Both the position numbers and the translations under genes were made by a program. DNA of 64,000 bases from positions 147,635,196 to 147,699,195 of the forward strand of contig JAYESD010000005.1 in NCBI GenBank assembly GCA_036927565.1, read 5' to 3'. Source of the stretch: Tuctoria greenei. Its lineage: Eukaryota; Streptophyta; Magnoliopsida; Poales; Poaceae. The notes beneath the pieces are model-generated. The model was not told the origin of the DNA. It did not search any database and saw only the letters and a list, made by a program, of their open reading frames with translations. Positions 10,527 to 21,095 of the stretch are shown in pieces (positions within the stretch are counted from its first letter, which is position 1; each line of letters begins with the position of its first letter).

Positions 10527-13421
10527 GAGGAAGTGTCTTTGGGGTTAGCTCTGGAAAGCTTCTTGGATTCTTGGTGAACCACCTCGGAATAGAGGAAAAT
10601 CGGGTGAAGACTAAAGCTATTGAAGACATGGAGCCACCAGCTCGCATCAAGGATGTCCAGAAGCTAACTAGGTATCTAGCAGCCCTCAGCCGGTTCATTT
10701 CAAGAATAACGGAATGGGTGCTACCCTTCTTCAAATTACTGAGGATGTCTGGACCATTCCAATGGTCTGAAGAAGCAGAAAAGGCATTCCATGAGCTGAA
10801 GCAGCTCCTCACCACTCTACCAACTTTGGTAGCTCCGAATCCTGGAGAGCCACTTCTGCTTTACATTTCAGCAACTGACGAAGTTGTCAGCATGGTCCTG
10901 GTTGCGGAAAGACCAGAACCATCTCTAGTTCAGGATCCAGACCCCCTCCCCCCGGGAAGGTCCGGAGCTACCTGAAAGCGAGTCTGGGTCCCAGCCCCCA
11001 GACCTGGATCCTCAAGGCGAGAAGTCAGAGGATCAACCTCCTTCAAATGAAGGAGTTACTATTGCTGAACAAGAAGAACCAGACCCTTCCGGGAAGGTCC
11101 GGGTCACTTCGGAAGAAGCTTCGGGTTCCTCTAGCAAGAAGAGGTCCCCGAATAAGGTCCGGACCCCTCCGAGAGGGTCCGGGTTGATGAGGAGGAAGCA
11201 CCGGGCCCCCTCGGGAGGGTTCGGACCATCCAACGCCTAGTTTACTTCATTAGTGAGGTACTCCATGACGCCAAGACTTGGTACCTAGAGGTGCATAAGC
11301 TGCTCTACGCAGTTCTTATCGCCTCTAGGAAGCTTCACCACTACTTCCAAGCCCACAAGAATTCAGTAGTAACCTCTTATCCACTGCGTGCAATCTTGCA
11401 TAACCCCAAATCCACTGGGAACATTGCAAAGTGGGCAGCGGAATTGGCCGAGTTCGATCTTGAATTCATCCCAAGACAAGAGATCAAGAGTCAAGCACGC
11501 AGACTTTGTGGTGGAATGGACCCCCTCTCCATCAAATCCTGGGGGCCCCAGTGAGCAGAAGTCGGAACCCAAGGTTCCGGTCTTCACTGAGCCTCACTGG
11601 ACTCTCTACTTTGACGGCTCTGTGCAGAAGCAGGGGGCCAGAGCTAGAATCCTTCTTCTCGCTCCAACCGGGGAGAAGGTCAGATACATGGTTCACCTCA
11701 ACTTCAAGGCGACCAACAACATGGCAGAGTATGAAGCACTAATCTACGGGCTAAAGGTGGCACTATCATATGGTGTCAAGCAGCTGTTGGTAAAGGGTGA
11801 TTCGTAGCTCATAATAAAACAAGTCAAAGGTGAATGCTGCTGCAACAACCCTCAATTTGCTGCATATCTACTTGAAGTCCAGAAGCTTCAGAAGGACTTC
11901 GAAGTCCTAGATCTTTGCCATGTCCAGCGTCTCAACAATGCTGAAGCGGACGAACTCTCGACGAAAGCTTCAACTGGAGCTCCGGTTCCCGACGGAACCT
12001 TCGTCTGGAGATTGTCAAGACCAACAGCTCAGCCTGCTGAATTGAGCGAAGGGGGTGAGACCAGCACCTCGAAGCTGGCGGACTCGATGGCCCTATTACC
12101 ATGGCGTCCATCAAGGGTCATAGGTGCTGCAGGAAGCTCCGAGCAACCCAACACGCAAGACTCAGAAGCTCAAGTTAGCTCCGATGCATGGATCTCGGAG
12201 ATCCGGAGCTACTTGAAAGACAACATGCTTCCTGAAGATAAGGTATCTGCTGACCGGATAGTTAGATTGGCTAAAAGATACACACTGGTAGAAAGGGATT
12301 TCTACCGGTGTGGTTCCAACGGCATCCTAATGCGATGCATTACAAGGGAAGAAGGCCGCGGGCTCCTCGCGGAAATCCATGGAGGTGAGTGTGGTAACCA
12401 CGTGTCTTCCTGCACGTTGGTCATAAAGCCTTCCAGCATGGTTTTTACTAGCCTACAACACTCTAGGATGCAATTGAGCTAGTGAAGAAATGTGACGCAT
12501 GCCAGTTTCATGCAAAGCAAATTCACACACGAGCTCAACCTCTACAAATGATACCTCCTACATGGCCATTCGCCGTGTGGGGTATGGATATCTTGGGACC
12601 TTTCCCAAGAGCCTTCGGAGGTTACAAGTTCCAGTATGTCGCCATCGACAAGTTCATCAAGTGGCTGGAAGCAACTCCAATTGTGACAATAAACAAGCAA
12701 TCAGCTATCAATTTCTTGCAGTCCATAGTATGCAGATTTGGAGTCCCAAACAATATCATAATTGACAATGGGACCCAATTCACAAGTTCTGCATTCCAAG
12801 AATATTGCGAAAACCTCGGCATTCAAGTCGGCTACGCTTCCGTAGCTTACCCGGCAAGCAATGGCCAAGCTGAGAGAGCAAATGCAGAAATCCTAAAAGG
12901 ACTCAAGACTCGCACATATGAGCGCCTGAAAAAACATGGAGCCAACTGGATTGAAGAGCTTCCGCCCACCTTGTGGGCAAACAAGACAACTTCAAACCGG
13001 TCAACTGGAGAGACACCCTTCTTCCTGGTGTACGGAGCTGAAGCAGTCCTTCCTCCGAAACACCTTGGGGTCGTTCCGGGTCTGGACCATCGACGAAGAC
13101 ATGCAGGACCAGCTCCGTCGTGAAGACCTTGACCCTGTTGAAGAGGGAAGGTGCCGAGCAGCTGTTTGAAATGCACGATACCGCCAAGCGCTCCGGTGCT
13201 ATCACCAAAGGCATGTGCATAACCGACAGCTCGAGGAAGGCGATCTGGTGCTACAGAGAATACAAACTCGAGAAGGGTTAAACAAACTTTCCCCCAGCTA
13301 GGAAGGACCCTTACGAGTGATCAAAGTATCTCGTCCCGGATTCGTTTGCTTGGCAACCGAGGATGGGACACCGCTCCCTAATCCTTGGAACATTAAGCAC
13401 CTCCGTAAGTTCTACACTTAA
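10527..13421 (+). pseudogene. T1 pol: RT end, dual RNase H, integrase
   Basis: Order: RT thumb (VFGVSSGKLLGF, 10530), RNase H connection and core (about 10740-11500, with PLLLYISATDEVVSMVL and LEVHKLLYAVLIASRKL), interrupted by a GC-rich repeat segment. A second, plant-type RNase H follows (LYFDGSVQKQGA ... NMAEYEALIYGLKVAL, 11600-11980), then the integrase HHCC region (CDACQFHAKQIH, 12490) and the DDE core: WGMDILGPFP, IIIDNGTQF and NGQAERANAEI. It ends with a C-terminal block finishing at TAA 13419-13421. Breaks include TGA 10972, TAG about 11238, TAG 11805, and frame changes near 11230, 11510, 12475 and 13060. The two RNase H domains place it in the Tat lineage. Confidence 0.85.
10930..11235 (+). 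repeat. GC-rich imperfect palindromes inside T1 pol
   Basis: Repeated blocks of the type CCTCCGAGAGGGTCCGG, CCGGGAAGGTCCGG and CCCTCGGGAGGGTTCGGAC sit between the RT/RNase H connection and the RNase H core. Translated, they give Pro/Gly/Ser/Glu-rich text unlike any RNase H. Element E has the same kind of block at the same place (about 47340-47570). Confidence 0.7.
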
Positions 13422-14150
13422 AATTACGGAGGTGAGTCTGTAATTACATATGATGTATGTTATAGCTTCATTGTCCAGAGTCGGGTAGCTCCTCTAGGAG
13501 AACAGTCGGACCATTCTCGGAAGGTCCGCAAAGTTCAAGCAACACTCGACACAGTCTCAGAACTAAAAGTGTAGCTAGTTACCTTGGGCCAAACAAGAAA
13601 TGCAACACACTTAGCCTGGTTCCGTACCCTAGGAGTGTACTTGTTTCCCCTGTACCCCAGACCTATAATGAAAGACATCATTAGGTGAAAACAGACTCCA
13701 CGTGCATTTATTTTGTATAGGCTCATTCTTTTTTATTTTTCTCTTTTTGGTATATAACAAAGTTGTGCAATTCTCAAGAAACGTTAGCTCGAACAATTCA
13801 TATATAATTCAAGTTGCTTTGTTAATTCTTTTGGGTCTTAACATTGTTGAATGGCCTACTCGCCTGAATGCCAAGCCAATCTAGCTCCAGAGTGTGCTAT
13901 CGACTTAGCATGGTCCTGCACCCTAAGTACGCCACTCTACCTACACCCCGGTAGACCTGAGTAAGGTGAGTCCATAAAACGATCGGACCTGGAGAAGATA
14001 AGCAAATGCACTTGATTGTATATAGAATTGCGATCGATCTAAAAATTTCTTTCGGGAATAGTGAGCCGCAAACGAGTTATAGATAAGAAATGGTTTTACA
14101 GTTTTTCTTGACTCCAGTATGCAGGAAAAATAAAAATCTCACGGTGATGG
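13422..14150. other. T1 spacer after pol
   Basis: Non-coding sequence between the pol stop and the tandem repeats. No convincing ORF or RNA gene. Loosely similar, in the same position, to the 44571-45246 spacer of E. Confidence 0.5.
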
Positions 14151-14154
14151 TGGA

Positions 14155-14480
14155 TGATGCCAGAGCTATCAAAGCTTCGACATCCCCTAAGGTGGCCCAC
14201 TATCGATGTTTTAAACATTGATAGTAGGCATCGCCAGAGCTATCAAGTTCCGACAAATCAAGGGAGCCAACCGTCAACGTGAAGAAAATATGGTAGAAGG
14301 ACACCCCAATGGTGTCTGCTGTCGACGCTCTATGTGTTGACAGTGGTCACTACCGGAGCTACTAAGCTATAACAACCCCAGAGGGCCAACTGTCGACGCT
14401 CTACGTGTTGACAATGATTGCTGCCGGAGCTACTAAGCTCCGACAACCTCAGGGGGCCCCTGCTGTCGACGACTTCGGAC
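14155..14480 (+). repeat. Degenerate ~72-bp tandem repeat of T1 spacer
   Basis: Units contain GAGCTACTAAGCTCCGACAA followed by CAGGGGGCC and CTGTCGACGCTCTACGTG. Start-to-start distances of 71-74 bp are seen, with one degenerate longer interval. The equivalent array in E (about 44200-44570) is cleaner. Confidence 0.75.
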
Positions 14481-14710
14481 CTATACTCTACAAGATTCGA
14501 AGCACGCATGTCTTCAAGAAAATGCTACATCCTTTTGGTGCATGTTCGCAATCAAATTGTGTATATCTACCAGGGGGCCAAGTGAGACAAAGGTTTAAGA
14601 CAAAAAAATGAAATTCATAAATTTCTTGGATTTCATTCATCTGTGGACAAGAGATTACAAAATTGGAGAAAAGAAGAGAAGATACAAGTGGGAGCTACAA
14701 GGAGAAAGTC

Positions 14711-15814
14711 CTAAATCCTACGGAAGAACAAGGCAACCTTCTGGGCAACCTCCAACACGCTGGCCTTGGCGGCATCTCCCTCTCCATCAATGGGACCTTC
14801 AAGCACCGGATCTAGTGGGAAATGGGGATCCCGGCTTGTGTAGCACGTCAACATGTATTCTGCGATGTTTTGCGCAAGGGATTTTCCTTCAGTTTCCAAA
14901 TGATCCGCGATGACATCGCCCATCTTGTTGAGTTTGTTGCCAGCCGAGCTCCACACCTTCAACGCATGGTCCAGCTCCGGCTCCGGATCGTCCGGACGCA
15001 TGGGACTAAAGCCCAGCGGCATCAGCGCGTCATTGGCTTTGCCCATGAAGTCCCATACTTGTTGGGACTCTGCAGCCCTTGAGCCTCGCATCTCTTCCAA
15101 GGACCTCTTGGTCGCCGCAAGCTCCGAACCCTCCCGGGCAAGGCGCTCGACCTCTTTGGCGTGCTGCTGAATCCTTTCAGCAACTTGCCTTTCGAGGTTG
15201 GCAAGCTCCTCTTCCCGGACGTGGATCTTGTTCTGGCGGTCAAGCAGGTCTTTCTCTCGGCCCCACACCTTCTTCTCCCTGGCAGCGACTTCGTTCTCTC
15301 TTTTGGTGACGTCCTGTCCCCGCCGCCAGGCCTTCTTCTCCTCGCTCTCGCAGAGCTCCTCCAGCTTCTGGGTGCGCTCTACAAGGCTCTTGTCACGCAG
15401 AGCCAGCCTTTGGGTGAGCTCCTCCTCCCTCTTCATTAGGTCATCCCTCATCTCCAGGAGTTTATGCTCTTCATCTTCGTGCTTTTTCTCTCGCTCCTCA
15501 AGAGCCTCTCGGCGCTTGACGAGACTCTCGTGGATGGTGCTGAGCTTCTCCTGGCGATCGTTCGCTGCTTCATTAGCAGCCACGACCTGTTCGTGTATAG
15601 CCCAGGATTGGTTGTTGAGGGATCGCACCATGCTTTCCCTCTCATCCAGCAGATGGCCCCAGTACTCCATCTGGGCCATATCCCTCTTGACCCACTCCTT
15701 GTTGTCGGTCAGCCTTGTTTGCGCCAGCTTGGTCTCAAATTGGAGCCGGTTGCACCACCTCCTAAGGGTTTGGCACTCCTCCTCGAGGGCCTTGCTGTCG
15801 TGATAAAAGGCCAG
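14711..15814 (-). pseudogene. T1 antisense ORF, coiled-coil C-terminus
   Basis: Long heptad-rich helix with Glu/Lys/Arg-rich runs (ALEEREKKHEDEEHKL, VAAREKKVWGREKDL) from about 15700 to 15060. A conserved C-terminal domain follows (ALMPLGFSPMRPD ... TEGKSLAQNIAEYMLTCY ... VALFFRRI), ending at the stop at 14711. The same C-terminal domain is seen in E at 43644-43967. Likely a multimerising structural protein of unknown role. The stretch 14711-15679 is free of stops. Confidence 0.75.
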
Positions 15815-16615
15815 CTAGACCTGACAAAGGCTGGAGCAGGCGTTGTCGATGGATAACGACAAGTGGATTGGCTCCGGAGCTGCTGGGGTCCTCTCTGCTG
15901 ACTCCAGCGGGTTCTCCATAACAAAAGTCGGGTCCCACTCTACAAGAGCGGTCCCCTGAGCTTCCGCTGCACTAGGGACGCCCTCCGGGAGTACCTCAGT
16001 CGTTGCTGAGGAAGGTCCGACAATGGGAGTTTCTACCTTCGGAGTCGGCTCCGAAGGTCCCCCCGCCAGGTCATCAGCAACCGGTCCCTCAGGCGCGGGT
16101 ACCTCCAGAACTACCACGACCTCCGGGGCAGGCATTGAAGATTCAGCCGGAGCTGAGGCTACTTCCATCTCTGGTGTTGGTGCCTCCTCCACTGCCGGTT
16201 CAGGCGCCGGCGCTGCGACCTCCACTGATTTGGGAGCCGGCACCTCCACGACAACCGGCTCAGGCGCCGGAACTTCATGAACCACCGGCTCCGCCGTCGG
16301 GGCTTCAATAACATCTGGCTCTAAGGTCAAAACTGCAGCTACCTCCGGCTTTGAGGCCAGAGCGCCCGTCATCGCAGCATCCAAAACCGGAGCTTCAGCT
16401 CCCGGAGCTGGTGCTGTTGGTACATCTTCATTCCCGTGGTCTAGCGCTACCATGGGAGCTTCGGGAGATGAGTCGAGATCCACGATAGCCGGCGCCAGAA
16501 CTGCTGTGACCACATCCACCACCTGGGGTGGCGCTGGAATTGGAGCCGGAGCCTCCGCCCGTACATCATCAGCCGCTATCGCAGGAACCGGAGCTTCAAC
16601 CCCCTTTTTTAGAGA
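15815..16615 (-). pseudogene. T1 antisense ORF, Pro/Ala/Glu-rich repeat region
   Basis: About 260 codons of low-complexity sequence made of short repeats such as VPAPEPVVVEVPAPK and EAPTPEMEVASAP; probably disordered. It begins KKGVEAPVPA just after a possible splice acceptor near 16615-16620 and ends at a TAG (15815-15817) where a glutamine codon is likely. After this stop the same frame continues into the coiled-coil part. No catalytic motif. Confidence 0.65.
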
Positions 16616-16619
16616 CCCT

Positions 16620-19006
16620 TTGGTTGAAGGACGAAGAAACTCAAAATATGATTGATAGTAAAATTGATGATGAGTCCCGATCTTCCGAAAGGTAATGGAT
16701 AGGTCGATTGATGTGGAGATCTCGACGTTGATGATCCGAGGCTCTCGAGTAGAACACGAACAACCCCTGCAATCACTACACCACCGCTCCGTTGGTTATC
16801 AACCGTGCTGCACACGCTTGACCTCGCCAAGAAGGCTAATCCCTGCAAGTGCAACCGAGAACACAAGCAAGAACGTAGAAGAAGCAATCTAAAATTGCTG
16901 AATTGGGGTTTCACAAACTGATAAACGGCAATATTATTGATCTAAGCAAAACCCAATTATTCATGGCGGCTACTATGGAGTATATATAGCTGGGAGGACG
17001 TCCAAGGGGGTGTTGGGGTCGTGACCTAACCCTAACACAGGAAAATAATGGACTTAGACTTGATACAAGGCCCAATGGCCCAATACGGTGGTGCAACACC
17101 CTGACAGATTCTGTACTTGATTTTGTTTCGACCATTCCCGTCGACTCCGAAGGTATTTTGACATGGGACCGGCTCCATTGGAAAGGTTATCCTCTCCCCT
17201 TTCCGTGCATATGTAGAACGTCCAAAACGGAGTTTGTATGCGTCCTGGACGTCCATTTTAGTGCGTACTGCTCCTGGACTCCGAGTTGGATACGATTTGG
17301 AGTTTGGTTCGGTTTCCATCTTCTTTGAACGAATTCTCTGGCCTTTCACATCCCTAATACTCCCTCCAAGTACTCCTTGAACCTCTCCATGGATTCTAAT
17401 CACAATTAAATCATTAAGTAACAATCTATGCTCAAAAACATATAAGGAAATATATAAGAACGAGTTCACCTCTGAAATGAATTGTTGTGTATGAACTCTA
17501 TTGATTGCATCTTGTATGTTCAATGGAGTGTTGTTTGTATCCATAGAAGTGATGTCCTCATCATCCTCCCCTTCTTGAATTGGAGTCGTCCTCGACTCAA
17601 GTTCATCTTCTCTCATGTGTTGGTCCAAATATGCAACACCATCAAATCTTTTTGTGTGCATCAAAGGAGGAGGCCAAGGTGGTGGACGACATAGTGCGCC
17701 ATCTTGATCTTGTCCATCAAATAAGAGTGCACATTCACTTGAGCCAGGATCCCAAACAAATAAATATTGTGTCATGTTTGTAGGTGCAATAATAAACTAA
17801 AACTGATAGGAAAAATTGATGAGTCCCGATCTTCCGAAAGGTAATGGATAGGTCGATTGATGTGGAGATCTCGACGTTGATGATCCGAGGCTCTCGAGTA
17901 GAACACGAACAGCCCCTGCAATCACTATACCACCGCTCCGTTGGTTATCAACCGTGCTTCACACGATTGACCTCGCCAAGAAGGCTAATCCCTGCAAGTG
18001 CAACCGAGAACACAAGCAAGAACGTAGAAGAAGCAATCTGAAATTGCTGAATTGGGGTTTCACAAACCGATAAACAGCAATATTATTGATCTAAGCAGAA
18101 CCCAATTATTCATGGCGGCTACTATGGAGTATATATAGCTGGGAGGACGTCCAAGGGGGTGTTGGGGTCGTGACCTAACCCTAACACACGAAAATAATGG
18201 ACTTAGACTTGATACAAGGCCCAATGGCCCAATACGGTGGCGCAGCACCCTGACGGATTCTGTACTTGATTTTGTTTCGACGATTCCCGTCGACTCCGAA
18301 GGAATTTTGACATGGGACCGACTCCATTGCAATGATTATCCTCTCCCCTTTACGTGCATATGTAGAACGTCCAAAACGGAGTTCGTATTCGTCCTGGACG
18401 TCCGTTTTAGTGCGTACTGCTCCTGGACTCCGAGTTGGATACGATTTGGAGTTTGGTTCGGTTTCCATCTTCTTTGAACGAATTCTCTAGTTTTTGACGT
18501 CCCTAATACTCCCTCCAAGTACTCCTTGAACCTCTCCATGGATCCTAATCACAATTAAATCATTAAGTAGCAATCTATGCTCAAAAACATATAAGGAAAT
18601 ATATAAGAACGAGTTCACCTCTGAAATTAATTGTTGTGTATGAACTCTATTGATTGCATCTTGTATGTTCAATGGAGTGTTGTTTGTATCCATAGAAGTG
18701 ATGTCCTCATCATCCTCCCCTTCTTGAATTGGAGTCGTCCTCGACTCAAGTTTGTCTTCTCTCATGTGTTGGTCCAAATATGCAACGCCATCAAATCTTT
18801 TGTGTGCATCAAAGGAGGAGGCCAAGGTGGTGGACGACATAGTGCGCCATCTTGATCTTGTCCATCAAATAAGAGTGCACATTCACTTGAGCCAGGATCC
18901 CAAACAAATAAATATTGTGTCATGTTTGTAAGTGCAATAATAATGTGCATGATCTCATCAATGATTACAACAAAAACAATCAACTAAGGTAAAAAAGCAA
19001 ATTTAC
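16620..19006 (-). mobile_element. Element X: tandem duplication of a ~1149-bp LTR-like unit
   Basis: Two head-to-tail copies, 16668-17816 and 17817 to about 18985, with matching landmarks exactly 1149 bp apart and only scattered differences. Read on the minus strand, each unit carries an acidic coding remnant (MTQYLFVWDPGSSECALLFD ... EEDDEDITSMDTN type text) followed by an LTR-like part with a TATA box, a leader and an end at ...GGGACTCATCA. The series remnant-LTR-remnant-LTR suggests unequal recombination of a non-autonomous element. Exact ends and family were not resolved. It lies between the first and second parts of the T1 antisense ORF. Confidence 0.65.
16981..16988 (-). promoter_or_regulatory. 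TATA box of X unit 1
   Basis: TATATATA sits in GGAGTATATATAGCTGG. The same sequence occurs 1149 bp further on, in unit 2 (about 18130-18137). Confidence 0.5.
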
Positions 19007-20479
19007 CTTGGTAGACTTCTGCTCCAGCTAGCGCGGAACCTCTTTGCCGGGCGCTCAGAGCCTTACCCGGTCGCAACTGGGGTAGCAGCTCCAGAAGGCT
19101 CTTCGGAGCTTACTGCCGCCGTCAGCGACGTCTTGGTTGGGGCCTTCCTCGATTGGGAAGGATCCTCGGACCTAGAGCCCTTAGGTGGCCCTGGCACCGG
19201 AGTCACCTGGGCGGAGTTGACATTCCGGGGGAGATGCTGATGCTGGAGTTGTCGTCGCCACCGAAGACCTCCCCCGCCGGGGAGAAGGAGCTGTTGTGGA
19301 AGGAGCAGGTCTGACGGGCCTCCTGTCAGAGTGCTTCAACTTCCTCTTTCGGCTAGAGGGCTCAACCAACTCTTTGCCCTTGCCAATGACTTCAGCTCTC
19401 TGTCTCGGGGCGGAAGTGGGACCACCCTCGGAAGCTCCGGGGATCACCAATCTGGTGGTCGAATGCCTCTCTACCTCGCCGAGGTCGTCAAGCACCGACA
19501 TCTTCCTCCAGAGCTCCCAGCTGAACTCCGCCTCCATATTCAAAGGGAGGAAAGCCGCTGGCGGTGTTAAGTCGTCGTCCTCGACGTTGATGCCATGCTG
19601 GAACTTCTTGAGATGAAGCTCCAAAGCAGCGCCTTCCAAATTGGACTTCAGATCGGTTTCAATCCGGTCATCGTCCATCACACTATTGAGGGCCCAGGCG
19701 AGCTTCTTCCTCTTCTTCAGCGGAGCCCACCTGTTGACCAGGAAGTTGCAGAAGATCACCTGGGGGGTCACCCCTCCTTCCACACATTGGTGGATCCTGG
19801 TCAAGGCAGGGTTGAAGGCCTCCGACAGCGCCGGAGCCTCGCTCTAGGCGTCAGTGTCAACATTGGGAAGACCTTCAGGCAGCACCAGCTTCTAGTGCTC
19901 CTCTGCCATGACGACAATCCAATCCTTCTTCCAATCGTCCCACTTGTCAGAAGGGAATGACCTCAAGTACTTGTAGGGGCATTTCTCGCGCTTCACAAAA
20001 TAGTAGAATCCAAGATACTCGTCACTCTTGCCGGTGGTGTGGATGGTGAAGAAGGTACGGAAAAGCTTGATGCAGGGGGGAATGCCCACCCACATCTCAC
20101 AGAAGTGGACGAATGTTGACACAAGAAGAATGGAGTGGGGGCCAAGGTGGTACAACTGCAGACCATAGAAGTCTAACAACATCAAGAGAAAAGTTGAGAA
20201 AGGTTTGATCAGTCCTACCATGGTGTACACAGAAAAGTACACCATATCGCCGGCGCTCTTCTTCTTGAACGGGAGCTTGCCGGCGTGGACCAGGTGGTTG
20301 AAAGAGCCGCTGGACCACCCCATGTAGGTCCGGACCTTCTTCAAATCATCATCGGTCGTGAGACGGCTCTTGCGGAGACCCAACTCCATCGCAGCACAGC
20401 GGGGCGAGAGAGAAAAAGCAAGCGAAAGTTTGGAGGATTCGAGCACAAGTTCAAATGAAGGTGTAAGGAATCCCCCCAA
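19007..20479 (-). pseudogene. T1 antisense ORF, N-terminal domain segment
   Basis: The frame is open from 20479; the likely start is the Met at about 20387 (MELGLRKSRLTTDDDLKK), because upstream residues look like leader. Visible blocks are a hydrophobic stretch with GLIKPFSTFLLMLLDFYG, then FVHFCEMWVGIPPCIKLF, then a FYYFVKREKCPYKYL motif. Stops at 19892-19894 (after AEEH, a tryptophan expected) and just before the ALTRIHQCVEGG block interrupt it, and a shift near 19190 moves the frame. The segment ends at a good splice-donor-like CAAG|GTAAATTTG at about 19006, so the downstream part may be a separate exon. Confidence 0.65.
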
Positions 20480-20929
20480 ACGGTGCGCACTTCCTTCTTA
20501 AGTAAGCCCCCGCAACGGTTGGATGGAAACCGCAGAAGGGCCACAAATACATTTCAAAAATTCCACCCTGCCAATGACAAGGGGGCCCGGGGCCACCCAG
20601 ACGATCAAGTCGATGTCCTTACCCCAGGCGAACAGTTGTCATGATGAGAGGCGGGAAACCCGAGGGCGGCGGCCTAACAGGGTGCGCAGAACCGATATGA
20701 TTTTCGTATTGGGAACCGGCGACCTTCAATTGGGTGAGATACGCACGTGCAGATCTCACCTGCCGCATCCTGAAGATGCTACGTGACGATGGTTTAACTG
20801 CGAACCACCACCTCAACGGCACATCCAAAAACCAACAAAGACACGGCGTAGAAATCAAAAGATGGACCCACCTCCGGTAGAATGACTTAATCCAAAAGGT
20901 CTCTCCCAAAGGTGGGCCTAGGGGGCCAC
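20480..20929. other. T1 3' untranslated region and antisense-ORF upstream region
   Basis: Between the start of the antisense ORF and the 3' LTR. It ends in the polypurine tract CCTAGGGGGCCAC (20918-20929). It would carry the promoter of the antisense ORF if there is one; no convincing TATA box was seen. Confidence 0.5.
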
Positions 20930-21001
20930 TGTCATTACCCTGCGTACCGGATACCCTTTGGAACTGCGAAGAGTGCAAAGGAACTCCACCTATCCGACAA
21001 T
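20930..21001 (+). repeat. First 72 bases of the T1 3' LTR
   Basis: Starts TGTCATTACCCTGCGTACC after the polypurine tract and resembles the minus-strand start of the E LTR (TGTCGGTAACCTGTGTACC at 51958). It is cut off where the second 94-bp copy begins at 21002. Confidence 0.75.
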
Positions 21002-21095
21002 AATCTTGATAAATTTGAACCTAGATCCATTGATGGCATGTTTCTTGGTTATCCATCTCATACTAGAGGCTACCGTGTGCTTTTACTTGACACTA
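21002..21095 (+). repeat. 94-bp direct repeat, right copy (flank of T1)
   Basis: Identical to 10433-10526. After it, B coding text continues with TNKILETCELSFDEAS, the natural continuation of B's integrase C-terminal region. Confidence 0.9.

Larger units (their letters stand above)
14711..20479 (-). pseudogene. T1 antisense extra ORF (putative gypsy-type transposon protein)
   Basis: A large gene on the strand opposite to T1 pol, between pol and the 3' LTR. Its parts are an N-terminal globular region (20479-19007), a Pro/Ala/Glu-rich repeat region (16615-15815) and a coiled-coil C-terminus (15814-14711). All three are in the same frame apart from a shift near 19190, with element X lying between the first two. 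Such antisense ORFs are known from Tat-lineage elements; the N-terminal part resembles the family annotated as 'putative gypsy type transposon' (Pfam Transposase_28). Function is unknown. Stops lie at 19892-19894, about 19805-19807 and 15815-15817. Confidence 0.7.
10527..21001 (+). mobile_element. Element T1: truncated Tat-type Ty3/gypsy copy
   Basis: Contains the end of RT, RNase H, a second RNase H, integrase, a spacer with tandem repeats, an antisense extra ORF, a polypurine tract and only the first 72 bases of the 3' LTR. The 5' LTR, gag, protease and most of RT are absent, so neither end is a natural element end. Dual RNase H plus an antisense ORF between pol and the 3' LTR is the hallmark of the Tat lineage. 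Element E on the opposite strand is a fuller relative. The flanking 94-bp duplication indicates a non-integrase origin. Confidence 0.85.

Noticed and set aside
12847..13220. Overlapping reverse-strand ORFs of ~105 codons
   Set aside because: Shadows of the T1 integrase, which has clear motifs on the plus strand.
15198..15803. Ser-rich plus-strand ORF of 201 codons
   Set aside because: Mirror image of the Glu/Arg-rich coiled coil on the minus strand, which has homology to E.
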